From an uncultured Bacillota bacterium (GTDB lineage: Bacteria; Bacillota; Clostridia; Oscillospirales; Oscillospiraceae), in assembly GCA_947645675.1 (NCBI GenBank), contig CANSDP010000018.1:1-37914 (forward strand): a stretch of 37,914 nt of DNA, given 5' to 3'. The notes below the pieces were generated by a model. It did no database searches, was not told the origin of the DNA, and worked only from the letters and a program-made list of their open reading frames with translations. This document shows positions 8,001 through 14,246 of the stretch, one piece after another (position 1 is the stretch's first letter; each line of letters starts with the position of its first letter). A program made the translations under genes and the position numbers.

Positions 8001-10301
8001 ACCTTTAAGAATCAGCCAAAGGGCGCTCTCATTATCCAGAAGCGGGACAGCGCCACCGGCCAGCCCCTTCCCGGCGCGGAGTTCCGGGTAACGACAGCGG
8101 CGGGCTGTGAGGTAGGGCTGGACGGCGTGATTGGTGACAGCACCCTCACCCAGAACGGCATCTTTACCACGGACGCCCAGGGCGAGATCAAGATCACCAA
8201 CCTGGCCCCCGGCGCGTATGTGCTGACGGAGATCAAGGCCCCGGATGGCGGGTATGTCATTGATACACCCTCCACCAATGTGGTCATCGGGGAGGGCGGC
8301 GACACCCAGACCGTCATTGTGAAAAACTCCAAGGCCGGAACGCTGGTCATCGACAAGCGGGACTCCCTCACCGGCGAGCCGCTGGAGGGCGTCACTTTCA
8401 AAGTGACTACTTCCACAGGGGAGTTTGTACCGGATGAAAACGGGCAGATCAGCAGCAACGGCCTGTACTTCACTGACAAGGACGGCAAAATCACCATCAA
8501 TGGCGTGGTGGGGACGCTGGTGGTGACGGAAACGGCCACCATTCCGGGCTATACCATTGATGAGGCCACACGGACTCAGACCGTGGTGGTGAACCCTAAC
8601 GACACCCAGACGCTCCATTGTACCAACACCCCCAGCACCACCCTGGTCATTGAGAAGTATATTGAGGGCACCACGACCCCGTTGAAAGGCGTCACATTCC
8701 TTGTCACTGACAGCAGCGGTTCAGTGGTTGGTAATTCCAACGGCGAGTTTATCACCGACGAAAATGGCCGCATTGTCATCAATGACCTGACCCCTGGCAC
8801 CACCATCACCGCACGGGAGGTCAAGACGGTGGAGGGCTATGTCCTGGACACCACGCCCAAGTCCATCCAGATCAAAGCCGGCGAGGTCCAAACCCTCCGC
8901 TTCTACAACACACCGAGCGGCGGCCTCACCATCATAAAAAAGGACGAGGAAACCGGGGAGCGCATTAGCGCCGTCCAGTTCGAGGTCCGCAAGCTGAATG
9001 GAGAGATCATCGGCACCTACACCACTGACAAGAGCGGCGTCATCCGCCTGCCCGAAGCGGAAAAGGGCTGGTATCAGGTGGTGGAGCTGAAGGCCGCCGA
9101 GGGCTACCGTCTGGACGATACGCCCCACCAGATTGAGATAAAGGACGGCCAGACCGCCACTTTGGAAATCACCAACCGGCAGACCGGGAGCGCCCTCATT
9201 CACAAAATCGACAGCGTGACCGGCAAGGGTATCTACGGCGTGAAATTCCTCTTGTCCGACGCCAGGGGCAACCCCATTGGCACCTATGAGAGCGACAACG
9301 AGGGCTATGTCTATATTGACCACGAGTTGGAGGATGGCCGGTACACCCTCCAGGAGATCGAGTGCGCGGAGGGCTACCTTTTGGACACCCAGCCCAAGAC
9401 CGTCTATGTGAAGTACGGCGGCTGCACCACCATCACCTGGGAGAATACCGCCGTCACCGGCCAAATCCAGGTGACTAAGACCAGCGCCGATTATAACTCC
9501 ATGAACGGCTGGCCTGCCGGCACCCCCATCCCCGGCACCGTATTTGAAGTCTACCATGCCCGCACCGGGAACCTTGTGGACACCATCCGCACCGATAAAA
9601 ACGGTGTGGCCGTATCTAAGCCCTTGCCTTTGGGCCGGTACAAAATCGTGGAGTCCCAGGCGGCGGACTTCTATGCTTTGGACAAAACGCCCATTGAGGT
9701 GGAGATCGAGCATGAGGGCCAGATCGTCAAGGCGGCCATGACCAACAAGAGCCTCTATACCAATGTAGCCATCCAGAAAACCGGCTATGCCGAGGTCATG
9801 CCCGGCCAGAATATCCGCTACACCTTCTCCGGCATCGCCAACAACTCCACGACTTCTCTCACATCGTTCTACTGGCGCGATACCCTGCCCGTGGAGGCGG
9901 TGCGGCTGGCGAAGATCACCACCGGCACCTACAATGCTGCTGGAAGCTATAAGATCGTCTACAAGACCAATCTCAGCGGGAGCGAGTACCGTGTGCTGGC
10001 GGACAGCCTGAACACGCAGCAGAACTATGTGCTGGACGCCTCGCCTGTGGCCCTGCGGCTGGGGTCCAACGAGTATGTCACAGAGGTGATGTTCGTGTTT
10101 GGCGTCGTGCCCTCCAACTTCCGGCAGGTGGAAACGCCCATGATCGACTGCTCCGTGGTGTCCTGGGTCAAAGGCGGCAGCCAATTCGTCAATCAGGCGG
10201 ATGTGGGCGGCGTCTATGGCGGTCAGTGGATCATGGCTACCTCCCGGTGGGTGACGAAGGTCTACGCCCCCTCCAAGCCCCTGCCCCGGACGGGTTATTA
10301 A
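5007..10301 (+). CDS. Giant thioester/CnaB-repeat surface adhesin ending LPRTGY
   Basis: A 1764-residue surface protein. A signal peptide (1 to about 30, ending ALAAD) is followed by a head (about 31-235) with the marks of a thioester domain: C75 in IGFCAEHG and Q143 in WVQAIIW, positioned to form the internal Cys-Gln bond that attacks host or cell surfaces. Then come 14 tandem CnaB/SpaA (prealbumin-like) repeats (about 240-1580), each opening with a K-x-D strand (KKVDA, QKRDS, IEKYI) and containing a late Glu (VVE, LTE, TEV) typical of Lys-Asn/Asp isopeptide bonds. A distinct C-terminal domain (about 1585-1750) ends SKPLPRTGY. The usual hydrophobic tail after an LPxTG motif is absent, and no frame beyond the stop restores one. 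The start follows AAAGGAG. Attachment by the upstream sortase is plausible but unproven. Confidence 0.9.
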   Translation: MKKNRFLTRMTALLLVLVCMLGLLPTAALAADAPSSIKLEDCTHNGVHYESPSLGTCWLHQMTFDYNQKSTIGFCAEHGKGMGWSLEGQTWGNPKPITDPTVQTMMAYYYAHTTGVFTDQAHALGVDEVWGSDYSWTMNAWVQAIIWRYQAGLLTDPATACAEELVCVYNNLHHGNYSGVDDLLDGMSFRDRAQYILDLGKQGVWGDCTVHKYAYTGSSTSSHQAKDVQAIMIGELNVIREKYDLTVKKVDATNPNKGLPGARFIVRSENGTYEKEVVTGSDGTYTLSGLDASTYSVVELAAPEGYEIDNAGPQYVALPNGGSNTVTVTFLDSPEITSEGNIRKVDADNPTKGLAGAVIKIEGTDNSFVGTYTTGAGGYLEDVPWDALPIGSFTATEVTPPEGYSLSPDPDKVKQEFYWDGKNDVALVFENDARVKVKLVKYDNSGDPLPGAVFNIVRDGQIIGTEATQADGSITVPNVTEGMYAFVEVSAPAPFACLTDPVIVHVDQATVEGGGTITVEAADKKLPSLSILKRDEQTKEVIPGTVFEVKGIHSGYHTDVTTGEDGRATLSHIPVDSYELTEKSVPDPYVVGDEPIQTVYLGPGEERELIFDNLKQPLLTIAKVDAADSTTPIPGTTFTIEGIDSDYRNDVTTGEDGTVSLRVAPGSYKVIEQSVPAPYYLPDKDADREQTVSLNAGDEKRLVFENHKAPELTIYKEDSVAGAPVEGARFHVTYTSNGEASDAPATIDYGKILTDANGEIKLHEQGKRLYPGEFTITEVEPAPGFQMKEPTTQTIILHGGESKTVTFQNEPLNAIVVEKYDSVTHEALPGCTFQLKYLGGVSGTGGTTIGQKVTGKNGTAIWTGLKSGAYIVEEVDPADGYSIINASETVYLADSGEQSVVTVRFDNAPDGILLIRKVCATNPSVTLPNAEFKVMYADGTLIGDSNGVYRTDENGEIRIPGLKPGKSVVVTETRAPDGFILDTQSQTVQIKEGRTVSLTFKNQPKGALIIQKRDSATGQPLPGAEFRVTTAAGCEVGLDGVIGDSTLTQNGIFTTDAQGEIKITNLAPGAYVLTEIKAPDGGYVIDTPSTNVVIGEGGDTQTVIVKNSKAGTLVIDKRDSLTGEPLEGVTFKVTTSTGEFVPDENGQISSNGLYFTDKDGKITINGVVGTLVVTETATIPGYTIDEATRTQTVVVNPNDTQTLHCTNTPSTTLVIEKYIEGTTTPLKGVTFLVTDSSGSVVGNSNGEFITDENGRIVINDLTPGTTITAREVKTVEGYVLDTTPKSIQIKAGEVQTLRFYNTPSGGLTIIKKDEETGERISAVQFEVRKLNGEIIGTYTTDKSGVIRLPEAEKGWYQVVELKAAEGYRLDDTPHQIEIKDGQTATLEITNRQTGSALIHKIDSVTGKGIYGVKFLLSDARGNPIGTYESDNEGYVYIDHELEDGRYTLQEIECAEGYLLDTQPKTVYVKYGGCTTITWENTAVTGQIQVTKTSADYNSMNGWPAGTPIPGTVFEVYHARTGNLVDTIRTDKNGVAVSKPLPLGRYKIVESQAADFYALDKTPIEVEIEHEGQIVKAAMTNKSLYTNVAIQKTGYAEVMPGQNIRYTFSGIANNSTTSLTSFYWRDTLPVEAVRLAKITTGTYNAAGSYKIVYKTNLSGSEYRVLADSLNTQQNYVLDASPVALRLGSNEYVTEVMFVFGVVPSNFRQVETPMIDCSVVSWVKGGSQFVNQADVGGVYGGQWIMATSRWVTKVYAPSKPLPRTGY

Positions 10302-10312
10302 GCGCATCCCCC

Positions 10313-10333
10313 GCGGCCCGCTGTGCGGGCCGC
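10313..10333 (+). terminator. Strong hairpin after the adhesin gene
   Basis: GCGGCCCGC (10313-10321) and GCGGGCCGC (10325-10333) form a perfect 9-bp GC stem with a 3-base loop, 12 bases after the adhesin stop. There is no T run; it is followed at once by TTACATA. It may end or stabilise the adhesin transcript. Confidence 0.55.
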
Positions 10334-10389
10334 TTACATACCCATTCGCACATTTGAATCCATTTGCCCTTTCCTGTACGATATGGGCA
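10334..10389 (+). promoter_or_regulatory. TTACATA leader hairpin, copy 2
   Basis: TTACATAC (10334-10341) opens a stem TACCCAT (10339-10345) / ATGGGCA (10383-10389) with one mismatch and a 37-base loop. It ends 21 bases before the start of the next gene. It is the weakest of the four copies. A possible promoter (TTGAAT 10354, TACGAT 10377, 17-base spacing) lies within the loop. Confidence 0.4.
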
Positions 10390-10410
10390 GAGAGAAGGGA
10401 GTTGTTTCAA

Positions 10411-10569
10411 ATGTTCAAACGGGAAAAGAAAGTGTATCTGGAACTGACGGACGCGGAGCGCCGCCTTGTGCGGATGTACCTGATGAACTGGCGGAACAAG
10501 CTGACCGCCCAGGGCCGGGACGCTGGGCCGGTGAACGACCTGCTGTTGAAGCTGATGGCTCACGGCTGA
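10411..10569 (+). CDS. Small 52-residue protein, paralogue of the 32702 gene
   Basis: A 52-residue protein of unknown function. The start at 10411 (MFKREKKVYLEL) follows GGGAG with 9-base spacing; an upstream in-frame ATG at 10354 falls in the leader and lacks a ribosome site. The core LTDAERRLVRMYLMNWRN and V-DLLLKLM matches LNDYEQRLMVRGLTDFRN and V-DLILKV in the 63-residue protein at 32702-32893, so the two belong to one family. It is predicted to be compact and helical. Its position ahead of the accessory gene block, under its own leader hairpin, gives no direct clue to function. Confidence 0.75.
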   Translation: MFKREKKVYLELTDAERRLVRMYLMNWRNKLTAQGRDAGPVNDLLLKLMAHG

Positions 10570-10581
10570 AACAACCGGCTT

Positions 10582-10624
10582 TTACATACGCCGCTCTTTG
10601 TCTTTGGGGACACAGAGCGGCGTA
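10582..10624 (+). promoter_or_regulatory. TTACATA leader hairpin, copy 3
   Basis: TTACATAC (10582-10589) opens a perfect 11-bp stem TACGCCGCTCT (10587-10597) / AGAGCGGCGTA (10614-10624) with a 16-base loop. The stem ends 23 bases before the start at 10648. The bases after it (TAAATTTTTGGAAGGAGG) parallel those after copy 1 before parA. Confidence 0.6.
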
Positions 10625-10647
10625 AATTTTTGGAAGGAGGACTTCAA

Positions 10648-11265
10648 ATGGACATAGATCAGGAAAAGCGTATGGCTGGGGACTATGAGATCATCCATGC
10701 GCTTCACATTGGCGACCGGGAGATCGTGCTGGGGGAAAACCCATCAGCGCCGGAGGATGAGCGGTATGTATGCGCGTTCTGCCAGCAGCATGAGATATTC
10801 GCAAACTATACCGAGGTCATGGTCAGCGATGACTACCCGGAACTGGTAAAGCTGTTTGGGGAGCGTGTGGCGGAACAGGCGGAAAAGACCCGTATCGCCT
10901 TGAACGGCCCGAAAATTCAGGGCATCCCCAATTCGGCCATCATCGCCGAGGACTGTGAACAGGTCAGTTACCAGGAGGACATCCGGGGCAAAGTCGTGGT
11001 GATCCGCCCGGAGGTGCTGCGCCGGGAATACCGCCACGCCACCTGCCAGCTCCAGTTGTGTACCAGCGGCTCCGGCGCATACCCCAACAGCCGCGGCACT
11101 GCCTGTTACTGCACAGAGCTGTATTCCGGGCAGAGGGCGCGGTTTGAGCGCAGCGACATTCTCGGCGTCATCGCCCCGGAGGACCTGCCCAAATGGGCAA
11201 AGCATTACCTGGAGCTGCGACAGGCTGAAAAGGAACGAAACTCTCGTGACAGGGAGGGCCGCTGA
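10648..11265 (+). CDS. Accessory protein of unknown function (205 aa)
   Basis: A 205-residue cytoplasmic protein that I cannot assign. The start at 10648 (MDIDQEKRM) follows GGAGG with 7-base spacing; an in-frame ATG at 10630 lies upstream of that ribosome site. The N-terminal segment YEIIHALHIGDREIVLG matches YLITDSIHIGTTEFVLG in the next gene, so both share a small domain. Cysteines occur in VCAFCQQH and in the CTSGSGAYPNSRGTACYC region, which could bind metal. The charged C-terminus overlaps the ribosome site of the next gene. The gene starts a run of accessory genes with 1-base gaps or overlaps. Confidence 0.8.
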   Translation: MDIDQEKRMAGDYEIIHALHIGDREIVLGENPSAPEDERYVCAFCQQHEIFANYTEVMVSDDYPELVKLFGERVAEQAEKTRIALNGPKIQGIPNSAIIAEDCEQVSYQEDIRGKVVVIRPEVLRREYRHATCQLQLCTSGSGAYPNSRGTACYCTELYSGQRARFERSDILGVIAPEDLPKWAKHYLELRQAEKERNSRDREGR

Positions 11266-11266
11266 T

Positions 11267-11548
11267 ATGGGCAGCCGTATGAACGCCGGTTATCTTATCA
11301 CCGACTCCATCCACATCGGGACCACCGAGTTCGTGCTGGGTGTGAGTATAGCGGAACGGTCCATGTTTGTGACATGGGCCTGTCAGGGAAGTGATTACTA
11401 CTACTGGGGCCATTATCACTCCGATCTCCTGGCCGCTAAAAAGGACCTTCTGGAACGGGCCGGGGCGGAACTGGAGTACCAGATGACAAAGCAGGAACGC
11501 TCCGGCGAACAGCCGGAGAAATCGGGGAAGGAGCGTGAGCGGGAATGA
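11267..11548 (+). CDS. Accessory protein sharing the HIG-VLG domain (93 aa)
   Basis: A 93-residue protein of unknown function. The start at 11267 (MGSRMNAGYL) is 1 base after the previous stop and follows AGGGAGG with 9-base spacing; the ATG at 11279 is a second choice. Its first 45 residues, with the pattern Y-x-I-x4-HIG-x2-E-x-VLG, match the start of the 205-residue protein before it, suggesting duplication. The rest is helical and charged, ending GKERERE, where the codons also supply the AAGGAG site for the next gene. It overlaps that gene by ATGA. Confidence 0.75.
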   Translation: MGSRMNAGYLITDSIHIGTTEFVLGVSIAERSMFVTWACQGSDYYYWGHYHSDLLAAKKDLLERAGAELEYQMTKQERSGEQPEKSGKERERE

Positions 11549-11940
11549 GCTATGAGCCAGCCTATTCTCCCTGGGGGCTTATCCAGACCCGCAAGACCCT
11601 CTGCCCTGGTTTCTTCGATGTTTCCACAGCCAGCCACGGCGGGATCATGGTGGCGCGGGAATTTGTGGCCGGGAATTTATCACCCACCGCCCAGCGGTAC
11701 GGGTTCTGGGAAGGCGGCTATCTGTGCTTTGAGGAGGACAGCGACGCGCAGATCGTCCTTCGGGAGTTGATGGACAGAGGGCTTTACACCGCGCCGGTCA
11801 ATGAATACTTTGGCCCCGGAGAATACAGCAAATGTATTGATGATACCATCCGAGTATGCCATCCCGACTACTGGCGGGCGCATGAGGCCGGACTGACACA
11901 GTCTGCACAGCAGCCGAAGGTAAAGGAGCGTGAGCGATAG
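11545..11940 (+). CDS. DUF7007-like accessory protein (131 aa)
   Basis: A 131-residue protein. The segments SPWGLIQTRK and GFFDVSTASHGGIMV resemble the DUF7007 family of plasmid and phage proteins, in which a WG motif precedes T-x-S/A-HGG. The family function is not known to me. The start overlaps the previous stop (ATGA), and the stop overlaps the GTG start of the next gene by one base. The C-terminus KVKERER is encoded by the same AAGGAGCGTGAGCG string found at the end of the previous gene, which also serves as the next ribosome site. Confidence 0.72.
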   Translation: MSYEPAYSPWGLIQTRKTLCPGFFDVSTASHGGIMVAREFVAGNLSPTAQRYGFWEGGYLCFEEDSDAQIVLRELMDRGLYTAPVNEYFGPGEYSKCIDDTIRVCHPDYWRAHEAGLTQSAQQPKVKERER

Positions 11941-12899
11941 TGGAGCTGACTTTGCGGCCTGCGACACCCACGGAACGACTATACGCCAAGCGGCAGTGTA
12001 TTCCGATCATGGAGCGGTGCGGAAGTCCGGGTATCTTAGTTGCTGAATTGGACGATAGCGGCACGGCGTTTTGCAGCCATTGGGACATTTGGGACCCCGC
12101 ATGGAAAACACCGGAGTTCTCGGTGGAACTCGATGCCATGATTGAAATGCTCCGATCAGACCAGCGATATGGCCCTGTGCTGAAGAATATCCCCGCGATG
12201 ATTGCCTACTGCCTGAACAACCAGGAAAGCCGCATCATGCAAAGCCCCGAATATCTGTTCCGCGTTGATGCCGGCTACCATGCTTATCTACTCCGTTGTA
12301 CGCCATCCGAGCTGCTGGATAACGCATATATCTATGCTTACCGCCGGGACCTGCTGGAGCGGCACATGAAGGAAGCCGAAAAAGGCATCCGCTTTGTCAC
12401 CACGGACGGCAAAGAGAAATTCAGGGTGTCGGATGGGGAGCAGATCCGCATTATCACAGGCGGAGATGGCACCCGTGACCGCACCGCCCGCTATATCGAC
12501 GCCGGCCACATGGAACTGTCCCACGAGTGGGGCAGCACCGTTTATTCTATCCGGGAGTTTGCGGAGCGGCTGGAGCAAACAGGCGGCATGGTGATCCCCA
12601 TGCGTTCCACTCTGCCGGACAAGTGTTATGCTGTGCTGCCCAGCAGTGATGAAATCATTATTGTCAAAAAGGGCGAGAGCGGCTATTACCGTACAGACAA
12701 GTACGGCCATGACCGGGCGGAGGCTCTGGAGGTCGCAAGTGAGTGTAACGAGCGCGGCGGCGTGACCAAAGCGCAGACAGCGGCAATGCTGGCCGGCTCC
12801 CTGTTCGGCTGGGAGGTGCCAGCCGCCGACCCGAAAAACTATGACGAGCAGGGGCAGCCCATCAAGCCCAAGCGCCACGACCGGGGCAACGCCCGGTAG
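11940..12899 (+). CDS. Accessory protein, first of a tandem paralogous pair (319 aa)
   Basis: A 319-residue protein of unknown function. The GTG start at 11940 gives MELTLRPATPTERLY and shares one base with the previous stop; AAGGAG lies 12 bases upstream. It aligns over its whole length with the next gene: MELT-R-A-P-ERLY at the start, YRRDLLERHMKEAEKGIRF in the middle, and GVTKAQTAAMLAGSLFGW plus ADP-x-Y near the end. No catalytic motif, signal peptide or membrane segment is visible. The strongly kept YRRD-L-RHM-AEKGIRF block is probably the functional core. Confidence 0.82.
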   Translation: MELTLRPATPTERLYAKRQCIPIMERCGSPGILVAELDDSGTAFCSHWDIWDPAWKTPEFSVELDAMIEMLRSDQRYGPVLKNIPAMIAYCLNNQESRIMQSPEYLFRVDAGYHAYLLRCTPSELLDNAYIYAYRRDLLERHMKEAEKGIRFVTTDGKEKFRVSDGEQIRIITGGDGTRDRTARYIDAGHMELSHEWGSTVYSIREFAERLEQTGGMVIPMRSTLPDKCYAVLPSSDEIIIVKKGESGYYRTDKYGHDRAEALEVASECNERGGVTKAQTAAMLAGSLFGWEVPAADPKNYDEQGQPIKPKRHDRGNAR

Positions 12900-12923
12900 A
12901 AGGTCTATCAATATCGTATAGAG

Positions 12924-12962
12924 AGAAGGCGGCTATCAGTGGGAAGCTAATGGCCGCCTTCT
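12924..12962 (+). promoter_or_regulatory. Hairpin between the two paralogues
   Basis: AGAAGGCGGC (12924-12933) and GCCGCCTTCT (12953-12962) form a perfect 10-bp stem with a 19-base loop. It ends 22 bases before the next start, the same distance as the TTACATA hairpins, but lacks the TTACATA motif. With the short T run after it, it could be a terminator or a leader. Confidence 0.55.
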
Positions 12963-12984
12963 TGTTGACAAGGAGTGTGATCGT

Positions 12985-13941
12985 ATGGAATTGACTTTTC
13001 GCGCCGCTGCTCCAGCGGAGCGGCTTTATATTGCCAGACAAAGCACACAGATCGAGGGTCAGACAGGGAGTGTCGGGCACCTTCAAGCGGATATGGGCGA
13101 GGACGGCAAGGGCTTCTTTCCCAAGTGGACCAGCCACCGGGAAAGCCTGGACACCGAGGACTTTCAGCAGGAGTTTGAGGAGGTTTTGGAGGCCCTGGTG
13201 GGGGACGAGCAGTACGGCGGGTTTCTAAAAAGCCGTGACGCCATGCGGGATTTCTGCCGGGGACACCAGGAGAGCGGCTACGATAGCGGCTTTGCGTTCG
13301 GCTTCCGGGCGGACACAGCACAGTATGCCTATCTGATCCGGCTGCACCCCTACAAGGGGGAGGAAAATCTGTTTCTCTACTGCTACCGCCGCGACTGGCT
13401 GGACCGGCACATGGAACAGGCTGAAAAGGGCATCCGGTTCATCGGCCCGCACTACAAGGAGCTGTTCCGCATCCCGGACGGTGGACAGGTCCGTATTCTC
13501 CGGGAGGGCTGCGCGCCTATTGACCGGACCTGCCGCTATATTGATGACTGCCATGTGGAGGTGGGCAACGGCTGGGACAGCCTGTTTCACATCTGCCAGT
13601 TTGCCGAGCAAATGGAGCGGTGCCACAACGAGGTGATCCCTCTGACGCCGCCCCTGCCGGAGAAGTGCTTTACCGTCCAGCCGTCATCGGGTGAGCTGAT
13701 CGCCATAGAGCGGTACAAGCCGGGGTATCAGGTGTCCCCCATGGCCCATTTCAAAGGGAAAACGTCCCAGCAGACGGCGGATGTACTCAACGGCGATATG
13801 GGCGTGACCAGGGCGCAGGCGGCGGCAATGCTGGCCGGGGCGACCCTGGGCTGGACATCCTCTGCCGCCGACCCGAGCCGATACAATAAGCGTGGCCGGC
13901 CCATCCAGTCCCACCGCCAGGACAGAGGCGAGGCCCGATGA
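12985..13941 (+). CDS. Accessory protein, second of the paralogous pair (318 aa)
   Basis: A 318-residue protein, full-length paralogue of the preceding gene. Shared blocks are MELTFRAAAPAERLY, YRRDWLDRHMEQAEKGIRF, the DRT-RYID segment, and GVTRAQAAAMLAGATLGW. Both end in a basic tail (HRQDRGEAR here). The start at 12985 follows AAGGAG. Identity appears moderate, so the duplication is not recent or the copies have diverged in role. It overlaps the next gene by ATGA. Function is unknown. Confidence 0.82.
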   Translation: MELTFRAAAPAERLYIARQSTQIEGQTGSVGHLQADMGEDGKGFFPKWTSHRESLDTEDFQQEFEEVLEALVGDEQYGGFLKSRDAMRDFCRGHQESGYDSGFAFGFRADTAQYAYLIRLHPYKGEENLFLYCYRRDWLDRHMEQAEKGIRFIGPHYKELFRIPDGGQVRILREGCAPIDRTCRYIDDCHVEVGNGWDSLFHICQFAEQMERCHNEVIPLTPPLPEKCFTVQPSSGELIAIERYKPGYQVSPMAHFKGKTSQQTADVLNGDMGVTRAQAAAMLAGATLGWTSSAADPSRYNKRGRPIQSHRQDRGEAR

Positions 13942-14243
13942 AGGGCGTATCCATTGATGAGGCCCTGTGCGCGTACCCGAAGAAATACCACAAGGGACAG
14001 GAGAACGCAGCTTCCAGCAAGGAGCTGGAGGCCGCGTTTCATGTCGGCGGGACGGAGCTGCGGCGGGCGGTCAACCGCCTGCGCTGTGACGGCCACCCCA
14101 TTTGCAGCGCCGATGCAGGCTACTTCTACGCGGCGCGACGATCAGAGGTCAGGGCCACCGCCGCCCAGCTCACCGGGCGCATCTCTAAAATCGCCGCGGC
14201 AGCAAAGGGCCTGCTGCAATCTTATGAGGAAACGGAGGGATAG
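13938..14243 (+). CDS. Small winged-helix-like DNA-binding protein
   Basis: A 101-residue protein. The middle, SKELEAAFHVGGTELRRAVN followed by RLRCDGHPICSADAGYFYA, has the form of a winged helix: recognition helix, short loop, then PI-S-x2-GYF in the wing, as in small phage and element regulators. It overlaps the upstream gene (ATGA) and ends 3 bases before the giant helicase gene. It may regulate this operon or act in replication. The assignment is by pattern only. Confidence 0.7.
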   Translation: MKGVSIDEALCAYPKKYHKGQENAASSKELEAAFHVGGTELRRAVNRLRCDGHPICSADAGYFYAARRSEVRATAAQLTGRISKIAAAAKGLLQSYEETEG

Positions 14244-14246
14244 AGC

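Noticed and set aside
5730-9760. Repeats in the adhesin gene as a CRISPR or satellite array
   Set aside because: Units are about 90 codons with varied DNA sequence; they are protein-domain (CnaB) repeats.
5595-10307. Long minus-strand open frames opposite the adhesin gene (up to 628 codons)
   Set aside because: They mirror a GC-rich repeat gene, are rich in Gly/His/Leu/Val with no recognisable domain, and have no ribosome sites. The plus-strand frame has clear domains and a signal peptide.
10354-10382. Promoter TTGAAT-17-TACGAT before the 52-aa gene
   Set aside because: Only 4 of 6 matches in each box, and it lies within the loop of a leader hairpin; kept only as a remark.
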